Positions 17,564-27,603 of a DNA stretch of 64,000 nucleotides are shown piece after piece. Source of the stretch: JBBQWR01 sp038210495 (GTDB lineage: Bacteria; Planctomycetota; Planctomycetia; Pirellulales; DATAWG01); NCBI GenBank assembly GCA_038210495.1, contig JBBQWR010000012.1:1-64000 (forward strand), read 5' to 3'. A program made the translations under genes and the position numbers. The notes below the pieces were generated by a model, which made no database searches, was not told the origin of the DNA, and saw only the letters and a list, made by a program, of their open reading frames with translations. The stretch's first letter is position 1. Every line of letters begins with the position of its first letter.

Positions 17564-20500
17564 TTAGGACGTTCGCTTTCGTCGCAACATGGTCGCGCCA
17601 CCACCCATGATCGCGGTCAGCAGCAGTGCAAAAGAAGACGGCTCCGGAACCGGAAGCGCTCCGCCCGCCAAGCTTCCACCAAGGCTGGCGCTCATGCCGC
17701 TGTTACTCGATACCGACGAGCCGCCGATAGCAAGGCTCGAAGATCGCAAGCCGGCGGCGAAAGGCTGCGAGGCGAGCAGGGACGACAGCGAACTGGAGCT
17801 GGAAGAGCCGCCGCCAACAATGTCCGAGCTGGTCGCCAATGGGTTGCCGCTGGCGTCGCTCGCGGCCAGAGTGAATGTCGCGCCATTGCCAATCAACAGA
17901 GATCCGTTAAGCAAAATGTGATCTGCGGCTAGACTGCTCGACGCGGCCAACGAAACCGAACCGGCGCCAGGAGTGCTCGCGTTGCCGCCATCAATTCCTC
18001 CCACGATTTGAGGCCCGGTTGTGCTCGTGACGCTCAGCGTGCCGTTATTGACGACATGGGCTCGCTGGGCCGCGACGGTCGTGCCCAGCGCGGAAGCCGA
18101 ACCCGCCAGCTCCAGCGTGGCGCCGGTTCCGATCGTGGCCGTGACGCCGCCACCCACACTGGCCGAGCCGGAAGCGAGCGTAAGATGCCCACCAGTTACC
18201 GACACGGCCGAGTTGTTTCCGAAATCCGTGGCGCCGGTGACGGCCAGTGTTCCCGCGCCCGTTTTGGCCAGCGATCCACCGCCGTTAAGGGATGCGGATC
18301 CCGAAAGGGTGACGGACGCCTGCACGGTCGAGGTTCCCGCGGAAATTTGCTGATCGGTGAGCGTGGCGCCGGCCCTGACCGTAATATTGGCCGTGGAACC
18401 GCCGCCGCTGACGGTGCTCGTCAGGTTGCTGACCGTCGCGTTGCCGCCCAAATCGACCGAGGAATTAAAGCCCGTGGTCGCGTTAACGGCCAACGGCCCG
18501 CTGCCAACCGTTCCGGTCATTGAGGTTCGAAGCGTTCCGCTATTGACCGTCGTGCCGCCGGTATAGCTCGAGGGGACGTCGATTTCCAGCGTCCCGCCCG
18601 CGCCGCCACTGCTCGTCAAGGTGACGCTTCGGGCGGGGCCTGGCGCCTCACTGATGCCGCCGACCGTCACGATCAGTTTGGTCGCCGAGGCGATGTCGAA
18701 GGTGGCATTGTCGGCCAGCGTGAGACTGGCTTGGAGTTGCTGGGTCGCAGTCACGCCGGACGCCACGCGAATTGTGCCGCCGGAGCCGCTATTGTTGAGG
18801 GTCAATCCGTGGCCCGCCATGAGATCGTTGCCGAGGATGTAAGCCGTTCCGTTGGTATTGTTAAACAGCAGGCCGCCGACCGTGTCGGTGCCGTCAACCG
18901 TGACAGTTACCGTGCTTGCGGTCACCGTCGTGCCGACGCCAGTACCGAGCGTCGCGAGGAGACCGGGGCCGTTCGGAATGTTCGCCGGACTCCAGTTCGA
19001 AGCCACGTTGTACGAACCGTCGCCATTGACGTTCCACGACGCCGAGCCGAACGGTAAGCCGACCACGAGATCGATAAATCCGGGATCGGCCGTCGTGCTG
19101 AGGCTATAGGTGAAGCTGCCGGTCGGCGAGGGCAAATCGAAGTTGGACAGCGTCGGGCTGCCGAACGAGCCACCGAACAAGCGGTAATCGCCCGCCATCG
19201 TCGGACTGGCGCCGAACGTAATTAACGAATGAGAACCGACCGTCAAGCCATTGGCGCCAAGCACGATTAGATCGCCGTTATAAGTATTGGCGGTAACCGG
19301 CGAACCGAGATCGAAATTGAACGTCGTGTTGGATGAAGAAGTAATCCCGCCAGCCGTCAGCGTGCCGACCGCCGCGACGCCACCGGGGGCGATCGTGTGA
19401 GGGCCGCCGCCTGCCAGCACATTGCCGGCGATGCTGCCGACCGGGCCGCTAGCCAGCACTCCACCATTGAGCGTTACATTGCCCGAGCCGGTGGCCGAGC
19501 CGGTCGTGTTGGCGACGCGGAGCGTGCCGCCGGAGACAAACGTGGCCCCGGTGAACGCCGAGCTGCTATCGCCGGCCAGCGTGAGCTTGCCGCTACCGAC
19601 CTTTGTCAGGCTGCCTGCGCCGGACATCGATCCGGAGAAGATCGTGTCGCTATTATCGCCACCGGTGGTGAGTGCGCTGCCGCCGAATAGGACTTGGCTC
19701 CCGGAGACGCCGGCGAGCGAGCCGATCGATTGGCTCACGCCGTTCAGATCGAGCGTGGCTCCGGTGGCGGTAATGTTGACGGCCGTGTTACTGGGCAACA
19801 CACTGGTCGGGGGGAGGGCATCGGGCCCGGCCGCGAGGAAAGCGTCGAGCTGACTGGCCGTCAGCGTCGAATTCCAAATCCGGGCTTCGTTGTAGCTGGC
19901 GTTCGCCGTGGCGTCGGCGCCGAACTCGGATTGGCCGAGCCAAAGATTCGTCTGGATAATGTCGCTCTCTTTGTTCGCCGTGACGAAACTTCCCGTTTTC
20001 ACGGGCCCACTGCCATTTGAGGGCGTGGTCGTCCAGTTGATGATCGAATTCGTGCCCGAGGGCGTCACCGAGAATGAGATATGGAATTCTTGGCCCAGCG
20101 TGTAAGGCTGATTGGTATTCTGCGCGGTGTTGGCGGCGACGGACGTATGGGATTCAACCTGGTCGGAGTTTAAATTGCCTCCCTGAGTCCAGGACATGAT
20201 CGTGTAATTTCCGGTGCCGTTGCCGAAGTCGAAAATCCGCGACCAATTTCTGACCTGATTTTGCGTTGCCCACAACTCGACTGTGAACGGCGTCGTATTG
20301 TTGCTGGGCAGCAAATTGCTGCCGAGCGAGATGTATTGATCGCCGCTCCCGCCACCGCCGTTGAGCGTGACCGAGTTGGCGCCGACGACGGCCGCGTTTC
20401 CGCCACCTTGGATCGTCGCATTCGCTCCGCCAACCGAATCGTTGAGCGAGTTATTGAAACTCCAGCGATGAGACAGCACCGGCAGGGTTGGGGCCGACAG

Positions 20501-23500
20501 TTGCAGTGTGCCGCCCGAGATCGTAGTGGGCCCGCCATAGGTGTTCAAGCCGCTGAGCGTGAGCGTCCCCGAGTTGATCTTCGTCAAGCCGCCGGACACG
20601 TTGGTCGTGAGGCTCAGTGGATTAAGATTCGCAGCCGTCGAGGGGTTACCACCGACGAGCGTGACCGTGGGCGACGACGTGTAGCCAACGCCCGGATTGG
20701 TGATCGTAAAGCCGGTGACGGCTCCGCCCAAGACGTTCGCGATCGCGGTGGCGCCGGTTCCTCCTCCACCCGAGAGCTTAACGACCGGGGCGGAAAGATA
20801 GCCCGTGCCACCGCTGACAATCGGCGTAGCCGGGAGAGACACGCCTTGACCGCCCGGCGCCACCAGCGGTTGGCTAATCGTCACGTTGTTTCCGTTCGTA
20901 TCGATGACGGCGCCGCCACCATAGACGTAAGCATGCGATAAGTTCTGGACAAGTGCCGCGTTGTTGGCGCTGGCCTGAAGCGTGCCGCCGTTGAAGTTGA
21001 GTGTACTCTGGCCCAAACCGTTACTGCCGTTCACACCTGATGTCTGGGTAACTCCGCCGAGCAAGTTCACCGTGCCGTTGCCGCCGGCGGCGGGTCCGAC
21101 ACTAATAGCGCCGTTGGCCGTTACCGTGCCCACCCGGACGTTCATCACGCCCGTTCCTTGCTCGCCGATGATCAGGAGTGTGCCGGCGGCTCCTTGCGTG
21201 AAGGAGGCTCCCGCGCCGTTGATGTCAAGCACGCCGTATCCGCCACCGAATCGGCCCACAACGGGATAGCCGCCGCTGGCAGTCACGGCGGCGGTTCCGC
21301 TGACGCTCATGATACCCGTGCCGAAGGCGCCGATTTGGAGGTTGTTGCTTGTGGACATCGTGCCGGCCGAGATCACATAAGAACCAAAAGCGGCCGCATC
21401 GTTACCGCTGCCTTGGCCGCCGATTCGCCAATCGTTGGGCGCCCCCACCGCCGAGAACGAACCGCCCGTTTGATTGACATATCCCTGCGATGTGCCGTTC
21501 TTGCCGAGAAACAACGTCGTTCCTCCGGTGGTCGCGCTATCTTTGATATTCAGGATACCGATCGTTCCGGTTAGATCGCCGACATTGTAATCGCCGTTAA
21601 TAGTTACATTTCCCGTTCCTTGGACGGTCAATGTCGCGGTCGTGAAACCGGCGCCCGGATTGACTCGCGAGATCGAGGCAAAGCCGGCCGAATTGATGCT
21701 GCCCCCCGTGTCGACGACGAGCGTGCCGGCGTCTTCCCACAAATTGCCGGGCGTGGCCGTGCCGGTATATGTGAGCGTGCCGCTGCCGGCTTTGTTGAAC
21801 GCGCCGCCGCCGGTAATCGACCCGGCATACGCGACATTGTTCGCCTGCGTGTCGATCGTGCCTTCGCCGGAGGACAACACGAGAGAACGGTTGGTGGACA
21901 GCGTGAGCGGACTGGTCGTCCGCAACGTGCCGCCATTGGAGATCGTGATATTCGTGGCGGGAGAAGCCGGCGCCGGACCCAAGGGGGCCGGGCCGGTGGC
22001 GGCGTCCGACGCAATGGCCAATGTGCCGCCATTGATGAATGTGCCACCGGTAAACGTATTCGCGCCACTTACAGTCACTACGCCCGCGCCCGTGGCGCCA
22101 ATCGCGAGATTGTTCTGATTGGTCCCGGCGCCGCCGATCGTGGTCGCGACGTTGAGCGTGGTAGCCGTGCTGAACGTGACCCTCGATGTGCCTGCGTTAC
22201 CCCCGACGATCGCGCTGGCGCCAGAACCGACGGAGGAAATCGAACCGGGGGAAATCGTCGCGTTGAAAGGCGCGGCCGCGTCGCCAATCTGCAACAACCC
22301 GGCCGTGTTATTCACCGAGTCACCCAAAACGACCGTGCCACCCACCGGCAAATTGCCGAACGGCCCGATGAGCGCCAGCGTGCCGTTGAGTACGCTGGTC
22401 TGGCCGCTGTAGGTGTTGGCATTACCCAATTCCTGCGTGCCGCCGCCGGTCACGCTCAGCGCCAAATTGTTTTGATTAGCGCCGGCGCCCCCTAAGACGC
22501 CGTTGTATGTGGCCGTGCCGATAATATTTACGCGGAGCGTCGAAGTCGCTCCGTTGCCTCCCACGATCGCATTGGCGCCGGTCCCGACTGTCGAGATGCC
22601 GGCCACGGTCTGATTCACGGGATTGGAGGAGTCGCCGAGCACGAGCACGCCCGCCGTATTGCCGACAGTACTCCCCAAAACGACGCTGGTCGTTGACGAG
22701 AGACTCCCTACTAACGAGCCGGACGCGGTCCCGAGCACAACCGTACCGTTTTGGATATTTGTCGCTCCGCCGTAGGTGTTGGGACCCGTAAAGGTCACCG
22801 TCCCGCCACCATTGACGACGACGCTGGTAGAGGCGCCGGTAATGCCCGGGGTGCCCGTTCCGCTATTAACGACATACGGCAACGTTGTGTTGCTGAAGGT
22901 GGCCGAGAGGGGAGACACGCCGAGGGTCTGGATATTAACTGTCCCGCTAGGCGCGGCGCCCCCTGAAAACGGATTCGTGTCCAGGAAAGTGACCGTGGAC
23001 CCATTAGAAAAACTCGTGGCGGCGCCACTGCCAGTCACGAAGTTCGTCTGGGCGCCGCTGGTCGTCCAGTTGTCGTCGGCTGCGCCGTTGCCCGCATCGT
23101 GGCCGGTCCAGGTGACGTTGGCGTTGTTGACCGCCACTATCAGGTCGACGAAGCCCAAGCTCGCTTGAGTCGTCGTATCCAATGCGTACGTAAAGGTGGT
23201 CGGTCCTGTCGGGGCGCCGAAATTACCGAACCCGGAAGCCGTCCCCGGAACGTATCCAAATAGTTTAAACGTGCCCTGTTGCGGCGAAGCGATCGTAATC
23301 GAAGTGGGGTTCGTAAGGCTGAAACCGCTTGAGTTCGTGATATTGATCAGGGGCGCATTGGGATTGGTCCCTGAGAGGTTAATCCCGGTGGCGCCGCCGT
23401 TGAGATTCAGACTGCCGATCGAAAGCTGCGCGCCCAGATTACCCAAGACGGTCGAGCCTACCGGCGCGATAACCGAGCCATTAACTGTTCCGATCCCGGT

Positions 23501-25411
23501 TGTCCCAGACGAGGAAAGCGACTGGGTGGAACCGAGCGTGATCGTTCCGCCATTCAGCCCCGTCACATCGAGGGTCGCGCCGCCCGCGACCAGAATCGTT
23601 CCCGAATTGGCGATGTTGTTGGTGCTCGCCGCGCCGAGGGTCAGCGTCCCGACGTTCACGTTGGTGGGACCCGTGTAGGTGTTCGCGCCGGTGAGCGTGA
23701 GATTTCCGGCCGTCCCAGCAACCGTCAAACCGCCATCGACGGAGTTGTCGCCGCTGATTGTGGAATGAACCAGCGGTTGGGCGATCGTGACGAGAAAATT
23801 GTTGGCGTCGATCACGGCCCCGCCGTTGCGCACGTTAGCGGCCGTGAGCCCCTGCATGAAATTGGAGGCGTTGACCGAGGACTGCAACGTGCCGCCATTG
23901 AAATTGAAAGTCGAGGTTCCGCCATTGGTTGTGATCCGAGAGACGTTCAGAATTCCGCCGTTTAGGTTGTAAGTGGTCGTAGCCCCGCCGGCGTTAGAAA
24001 GGTTGGTCGTGCCAGAAACGGTAAGGAGGCCGCCGGTTTGGTTAAACACGGCCTGACCGCCGCTCGAAATGGCTGTGTTGATTGACCCGGCGATAATATG
24101 CCCGCTGCCGGAGATGTTCACGGTCCCGACGGCCGTCGCGCCGCTGCCGCCGCCGCTGGGATCGCCGGCGACGTCTAATTGGTTGACGGTAGCCGTGCCC
24201 CCGCTGACCGTGAGCGTGCCATTGCCGTTGTAGCCGACGTTAGTGTGAGAGTTCGAGGCGTCGGTGAACGTGCCGCCCGATAAGGTGTAGGAGCCCGTCG
24301 AGCCTGTTTGTTGGCCAATGAACGTCCAATTGCCGGCGCTGCCGTGGACGGAGACGCTACCGCCGGTTTGGACCACGGAGCCGTGGGCTCCATTGTTGTT
24401 ACCGATAAAAACATCGCCGGCCGGCTGGCTATAGGCGCCCCCGTTCATTTGGAATATACCCGTGCCGGCATCGCCGATATTCAGACTAGGATTGCCCGTG
24501 CCGTTATTGGTGACCGTTCCGCCGTTGATAACCATCAAGCCTTGGGAGTTCCCTCCGTTGGCGAGGTTAATGTTTGTGGTCGTCACCGTACCGCCGTTGA
24601 CGGTCAAGGCTCCGTTGGCAAAGGCGGTTCCGTTGGTGCCACCGATCCAAATTATCTTGGCCACGTTGAGGCTGCCGGAAGCAATTGTGTATTGGCTTTG
24701 GGTGTTCAGCGACGCGCCGGCGTTGCCTTCCGCGCCGATCACTAGGTTGCCGGCGGTTGTGACGGTGGTGGTGCCCAACAAGTCGGCGCCCTGGGTCACG
24801 ACGCCGTATGCGCTAGCGCCTCTGTTGCCCCAGCGGCCAATCACCAAGCGGCCGTTTCCGTTGGATTGATTAAAAATGCCGGTGCTGTTGATGTTGAAAT
24901 TTCCGGTGCCGCTGCCGCCAATTTCGGTGACGTCGCCACCGGCATAGGTGGCGGTGCCGCCGCTGAGATTGTAGGTGCCGACCGAGCCGGCCGCGTCGCC
25001 GACTTCAAGCCAATCATTAACAATAATGCTGCCGCCGGTTTGATTCAGCGTGGCCGCGCCGGATCGAACTCCCACTTCGTTATTGGCAGTGCCGCCGACG
25101 TAGAGCCGGCGCACCGTATTGTTGGTCAGCGGGCCGCTGATGAGCGCTGTCTGGAGATTGCCGCTGCCATCGGCTTGGACGATCGCGTCGTCGCCGGCGC
25201 CGGGCAACTGGACCGGAGTCCAGTTGGCGGCCGTATTCCAATCGGCGCCGTTGGGAGCGACATTGCCGCCATTCCAAACGACTTCAGTGGCAGGGGCTCG
25301 CGGAACTTCGAAAAACAACGCACTCAAAGCGATCGCCAAGCCGCTCGTGGCTCGGAGCGTGAAACGCAGCGAAAATCTTAGCGATGGCGACTGCGGAGAG
25401 AAGCGGGCCAT
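17564..25411 (-). CDS. Giant PEP-CTERM surface protein with autotransporter-associated beta-strand repeats and a LamG domain
   Basis: A 2615-residue protein. I start at 25411 (MARFSPQ) because it precedes a signal peptide ending near RAPATEV and has AGGTG seven bases upstream; the frame is open to 25510. The body is made of Gly/Thr/Asn-rich repeats of the autotransporter-associated beta-strand type (for example NSGTLTLSGLNTYGGPTTI and GGTLQL), predicting a long beta-solenoid. A laminin-G-like domain lies at about residues 1640-1870 (LSHRWSFNNSLNDSVGG). A Ser-rich stretch and then the sorting signal VPEPSSFALLLTAIMGG plus RRKR end the protein, so an exosortase should process it. No exosortase gene is in the window. 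Probably a surface fibre or adhesin. Confidence 0.88.
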   Translation of the reverse strand: MARFSPQSPSLRFSLRFTLRATSGLAIALSALFFEVPRAPATEVVWNGGNVAPNGADWNTAANWTPVQLPGAGDDAIVQADGSGNLQTALISGPLTNNTVRRLYVGGTANNEVGVRSGAATLNQTGGSIIVNDWLEVGDAAGSVGTYNLSGGTATYAGGDVTEIGGSGTGNFNINSTGIFNQSNGNGRLVIGRWGNRGASAYGVVTQGADLLGTTTVTTAGNLVIGAEGNAGASLNTQSQYTIASGSLNVAKIIWIGGTNGTAFANGALTVNGGTVTTTNINLANGGNSQGLMVINGGTVTNNGTGNPSLNIGDAGTGIFQMNGGAYSQPAGDVFIGNNNGAHGSVVQTGGSVSVHGSAGNWTFIGQQTGSTGSYTLSGGTFTDASNSHTNVGYNGNGTLTVSGGTATVNQLDVAGDPSGGGSGATAVGTVNISGSGHIIAGSINTAISSGGQAVFNQTGGLLTVSGTTNLSNAGGATTTYNLNGGILNVSRITTNGGTSTFNFNGGTLQSSVNASNFMQGLTAANVRNGGAVIDANNFLVTIAQPLVHSTISGDNSVDGGLTVAGTAGNLTLTGANTYTGPTNVNVGTLTLGAASTNNIANSGTILVAGGATLDVTGLNGGTITLGSTQSLSSSGTTGIGTVNGSVIAPVGSTVLGNLGAQLSIGSLNLNGGATGINLSGTNPNAPLINITNSSGFSLTNPTSITIASPQQGTFKLFGYVPGTASGFGNFGAPTGPTTFTYALDTTTQASLGFVDLIVAVNNANVTWTGHDAGNGAADDNWTTSGAQTNFVTGSGAATSFSNGSTVTFLDTNPFSGGAAPSGTVNIQTLGVSPLSATFSNTTLPYVVNSGTGTPGITGASTSVVVNGGGTVTFTGPNTYGGATNIQNGTVVLGTASGSLVGSLSSTTSVVLGSTVGNTAGVLVLGDSSNPVNQTVAGISTVGTGANAIVGGNGATSTLRVNIIGTATYNGVLGGAGANQNNLALSVTGGGTQELGNANTYSGQTSVLNGTLALIGPFGNLPVGGTVVLGDSVNNTAGLLQIGDAAAPFNATISPGSISSVGSGASAIVGGNAGTSRVTFSTATTLNVATTIGGAGTNQNNLAIGATGAGVVTVSGANTFTGGTFINGGTLAIASDAATGPAPLGPAPASPATNITISNGGTLRTTSPLTLSTNRSLVLSSGEGTIDTQANNVAYAGSITGGGAFNKAGSGTLTYTGTATPGNLWEDAGTLVVDTGGSINSAGFASISRVNPGAGFTTATLTVQGTGNVTINGDYNVGDLTGTIGILNIKDSATTGGTTLFLGKNGTSQGYVNQTGGSFSAVGAPNDWRIGGQGSGNDAAAFGSYVISAGTMSTSNNLQIGAFGTGIMSVSGTAAVTASGGYPVVGRFGGGYGVLDINGAGASFTQGAAGTLLIIGEQGTGVMNVRVGTVTANGAISVGPAAGGNGTVNLLGGVTQTSGVNGSNGLGQSTLNFNGGTLQASANNAALVQNLSHAYVYGGGAVIDTNGNNVTISQPLVAPGGQGVSLPATPIVSGGTGYLSAPVVKLSGGGGTGATAIANVLGGAVTGFTITNPGVGYTSSPTVTLVGGNPSTAANLNPLSLTTNVSGGLTKINSGTLTLSGLNTYGGPTTISGGTLQLSAPTLPVLSHRWSFNNSLNDSVGGANATIQGGGNAAVVGANSVTLNGGGGSGDQYISLGSNLLPSNNTTPFTVELWATQNQVRNWSRIFDFGNGTGNYTIMSWTQGGNLNSDQVESHTSVAANTAQNTNQPYTLGQEFHISFSVTPSGTNSIINWTTTPSNGSGPVKTGSFVTANKESDIIQTNLWLGQSEFGADATANASYNEARIWNSTLTASQLDAFLAAGPDALPPTSVLPSNTAVNITATGATLDLNGVSQSIGSLAGVSGSQVLFGGSALTTGGDNSDTIFSGSMSGAGSLTKVGSGKLTLAGDSSSAFTGATFVSGGTLRVANTTGSATGSGNVTLNGGVLASGPVGSIAGNVLAGGGPHTIAPGGVAAVGTLTAGGITSSSNTTFNFDLGSPVTANTYNGDLIVLGANGLTVGSHSLITFGASPTMAGDYRLFGGSFGSPTLSNFDLPSPTGSFTYSLSTTADPGFIDLVVGLPFGSASWNVNGDGSYNVASNWSPANIPNGPGLLATLGTGVGTTVTASTVTVTVDGTDTVGGLLFNNTNGTAYILGNDLMAGHGLTLNNSGSGGTIRVASGVTATQQLQASLTLADNATFDIASATKLIVTVGGISEAPGPARSVTLTSSGGAGGTLEIDVPSSYTGGTTVNSGTLRTSMTGTVGSGPLAVNATTGFNSSVDLGGNATVSNLTSTVSGGGSTANITVRAGATLTDQQISAGTSTVQASVTLSGSASLNGGGSLAKTGAGTLAVTGATDFGNNSAVSVTGGHLTLASGSASVGGGVTATIGTGATLELAGSASALGTTVAAQRAHVVNNGTLSVTSTTGPQIVGGIDGGNASTPGAGSVSLAASSSLAADHILLNGSLLIGNGATFTLAASDASGNPLATSSDIVGGGSSSSSSLSSLLASQPFAAGLRSSSLAIGGSSVSSNSGMSASLGGSLAGGALPVPEPSSFALLLTAIMGGGATMLRRKRTS

Positions 25412-26232
25412 GAAAACACCTGCATGAGGGCGATGTGTGCGGGAAGCCACGGGCGATGCCTCGGAATTCGGAATAGAAAAAAGTGAATTGCGACATTCGC
25501 CGGAGGTCAAAACGAGAACTCGTTTATCGACTCTGACGACTAGATCGATGGCGCCTGACGCGCGGTTAGTATTGAAAGTAAGCTGGGGCTCGATATTTGT
25601 CTATGAGTTTTTGCGTTTTTTTAATGATTTTTTTCACGCGGGGCGATTTCGACCACTCTTTCAGAGTAAAATACCGCTCTTTCTAGGGGGACTGGATGCC
25701 CGGAAGCTCACTCCCCGGCGGCGCGGCTCGGATCGCGAGCTGATCTCTCGACGATGGGCGCCAGTTGCGGTTTGCTTTTTTCTATACGGGTCGACCCACC
25801 AAAAGCAGGCTTAACGGCCAAGCCGAAGGCTCGGCCCCATAGCCGCGGCATCCTGGCGCCCAGTGCCGGGCCGATGCGGCTGACCAGATGTATCGTTGTC
25901 GGCGACCTCAAATCTGCCACGATCGTCGTCCGTTGGGCAGCGGCAACTCACGGGCTATCCGTATACTCCGCAGCAGGATGCCGCGGCTATGTGTCGCCGC
26001 TTCGCGGCTTCCGGGCCGTAAAGTGGGACTGGCGCCCTGGCCGTTCGACGATGGCCAGTCGTACTTGCGAGCATGCCAGTGGCCGTCTAAAGTGAATTTG
26101 CCGGGTCTCTTGCCAGAGGCATCACATCGTGGCCCGTCGAATCGACGCAGCTTGGCGCTTCGGCGAATTTTGGCGATTCTTCGGACAGCCGCGCCGCGGG
26201 CTGACGTAGTCCATAAAAGCAATCGGTAATCG
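25412..26232. other. Long intergenic region upstream of the PEP-CTERM gene and the TPR operon
   Basis: About 820 bp between divergent genes with no convincing coding sequence. It holds an AT-rich block at about 25600-25680 (runs of T), which may be the promoter area of the giant PEP-CTERM gene, and an 18-bp inverted repeat pair at 25838/25974. The remaining GC-rich sequence shows no gene or RNA that I can recognise. Confidence 0.6.
25838..25991. repeat. 18-bp perfect inverted repeat pair
   Basis: catagccgcggcatcctg (25838-25855) and caggatgccgcggctatg (25974-25991) are exact reverse complements separated by 118 bp. Each arm contains the palindromic core gccgcggc. No gene lies between. It may be a short non-autonomous element or a pair of REP units. 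Confidence 0.65.
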
Positions 26233-27603
26233 ATGATAGCGCCTACTTCGCGATCCCTCGGCATCAAATTTTTGACGCCCGTTTTTGGAATACTCTGTTT
26301 TCTCCGGCTGATTTCGGCGGCGCCCATCGAACGCGAGTTGCCGGCCGCGGCGCCATCGTCCGTGAACCCGCAGCCCAAGGAAGTGGTTGACGCGATCAAA
26401 CGTTTCGACGGGGGGAATCCCGAAGGAGCGTACGAGTTGCTGAAGGACGCGAGCGCAAAGCATCCCGAGCTGGCGCCGCCGCGGGTCATGTACGCCAATT
26501 TGTTTTTTAGCGATCACCAACGCTCAGCCGGATTGCAGCAGCTCGAACAGGCGACGGTCGACTACCCGGAGGATCCGGAGCCGCATCTGATTTTCGGCGA
26601 TATCGCGTTGGCCGAACGGCGCTTGAGCGACGCCAACGTTCAATACGCCACGGGACGAACGCTGCTATCCAAGTTCGCCGGCGCCCCCGGTCGAAAGACG
26701 GATTTGAATGCCCGCTGTTTTTTAGGGTTGGCGAGAGTCGCGATGATGCACGGCCACTGGGACACGGCGCAAAAGCTATTGAAAATTCTGCTGGAAACCC
26801 AGCCACTCAACGCGACCGTGCATCAACGCCTTGCGGAGACGTTCGTCGCGGCGGACAAGGAAGACGACGCCCTCGACGAACTTCAGAAGGCCGTGAAAGC
26901 CGATCCGCATTTGCCGACCGCGGCCAGCCAAATGGCGGAAATCCATCGGCAGCTTGGTCGGCCGAAAGATGTCGAGAAATGGCTCACTCGGGCGGTTAAA
27001 GAAACTCCGAAAGACGTCCGTGCCCGATTGGCGATGGGCCAATGGTGGCTCGACGATGGCGAACTGGCGAAGGCGGCGGCCGAATTCACCGCCGCCGAAG
27101 CGATCGAGCCGCGGTCGGCCGACGTCAAGCTATCGCTTGGGGCGGTTGCCCGATACCAGAACAACAGCAAGTCCGCCCAGCGATATTTGCAAGACGTTCT
27201 GGAACAGTCGCCAAGCTCGTTCGCGGCAAACGACCAATTGGCGCTGTTGCTAGCCGAGCAATCCGACCCGGAAAAGTTGAGCCAAGCCCTGAAAATCGCG
27301 ACTGAGAATCTGCATGGCGCCCCGAAAAGCGCCGCGGCAGAGTCGACTTTGGGATGGATCTATTACAAGCTCGGCAAACTGGACGACGCCGAGCGCCACT
27401 TGCGCGCCGCCGGGAGCCTAGGGAAAATCAGTCGCGACACGGCCTATTTCATCGCGAGGCTGATGGCGGACCGGGGCCGTCGGGACGAATCGGCGCCACT
27501 GCTGCGGCAAGCGGTCTCCGGCCGCGGCCCTTTCGTGCATGAAGACGACGCCAAGAAATTGCTGGCCGAATCGATGAAGTCGGTCGAGGCGCCGCGAAAA
27601 TGA
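26233..27603 (+). CDS. Exported TPR-repeat protein
   Basis: A 456-residue protein with an N-terminal signal-like hydrophobic stretch (about residues 11-29) and roughly ten TPR units from about 45 to 440; clear ones include STLGWIYYKLGKLDDAERHL and ARLAMGQWWLDDGELAKAA. TPRs build protein-binding superhelices; the partner is probably the next gene's product, because its TGA overlaps the next ATG (ATGA at 27600), a strong sign of coupled translation. The pair mirrors the TPR and ASPIC parts that are fused in the protein at 3814-7311. Confidence 0.82.
   Translation: MIAPTSRSLGIKFLTPVFGILCFLRLISAAPIERELPAAAPSSVNPQPKEVVDAIKRFDGGNPEGAYELLKDASAKHPELAPPRVMYANLFFSDHQRSAGLQQLEQATVDYPEDPEPHLIFGDIALAERRLSDANVQYATGRTLLSKFAGAPGRKTDLNARCFLGLARVAMMHGHWDTAQKLLKILLETQPLNATVHQRLAETFVAADKEDDALDELQKAVKADPHLPTAASQMAEIHRQLGRPKDVEKWLTRAVKETPKDVRARLAMGQWWLDDGELAKAAAEFTAAEAIEPRSADVKLSLGAVARYQNNSKSAQRYLQDVLEQSPSSFAANDQLALLLAEQSDPEKLSQALKIATENLHGAPKSAAAESTLGWIYYKLGKLDDAERHLRAAGSLGKISRDTAYFIARLMADRGRRDESAPLLRQAVSGRGPFVHEDDAKKLLAESMKSVEAPRK

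Noticed and set aside
20261..22495. Several plus-strand frames of 200-290 codons opposite the giant PEP-CTERM gene
   Set aside because: They are Arg-rich shadows of the repeat-containing gene and show no conserved motif.
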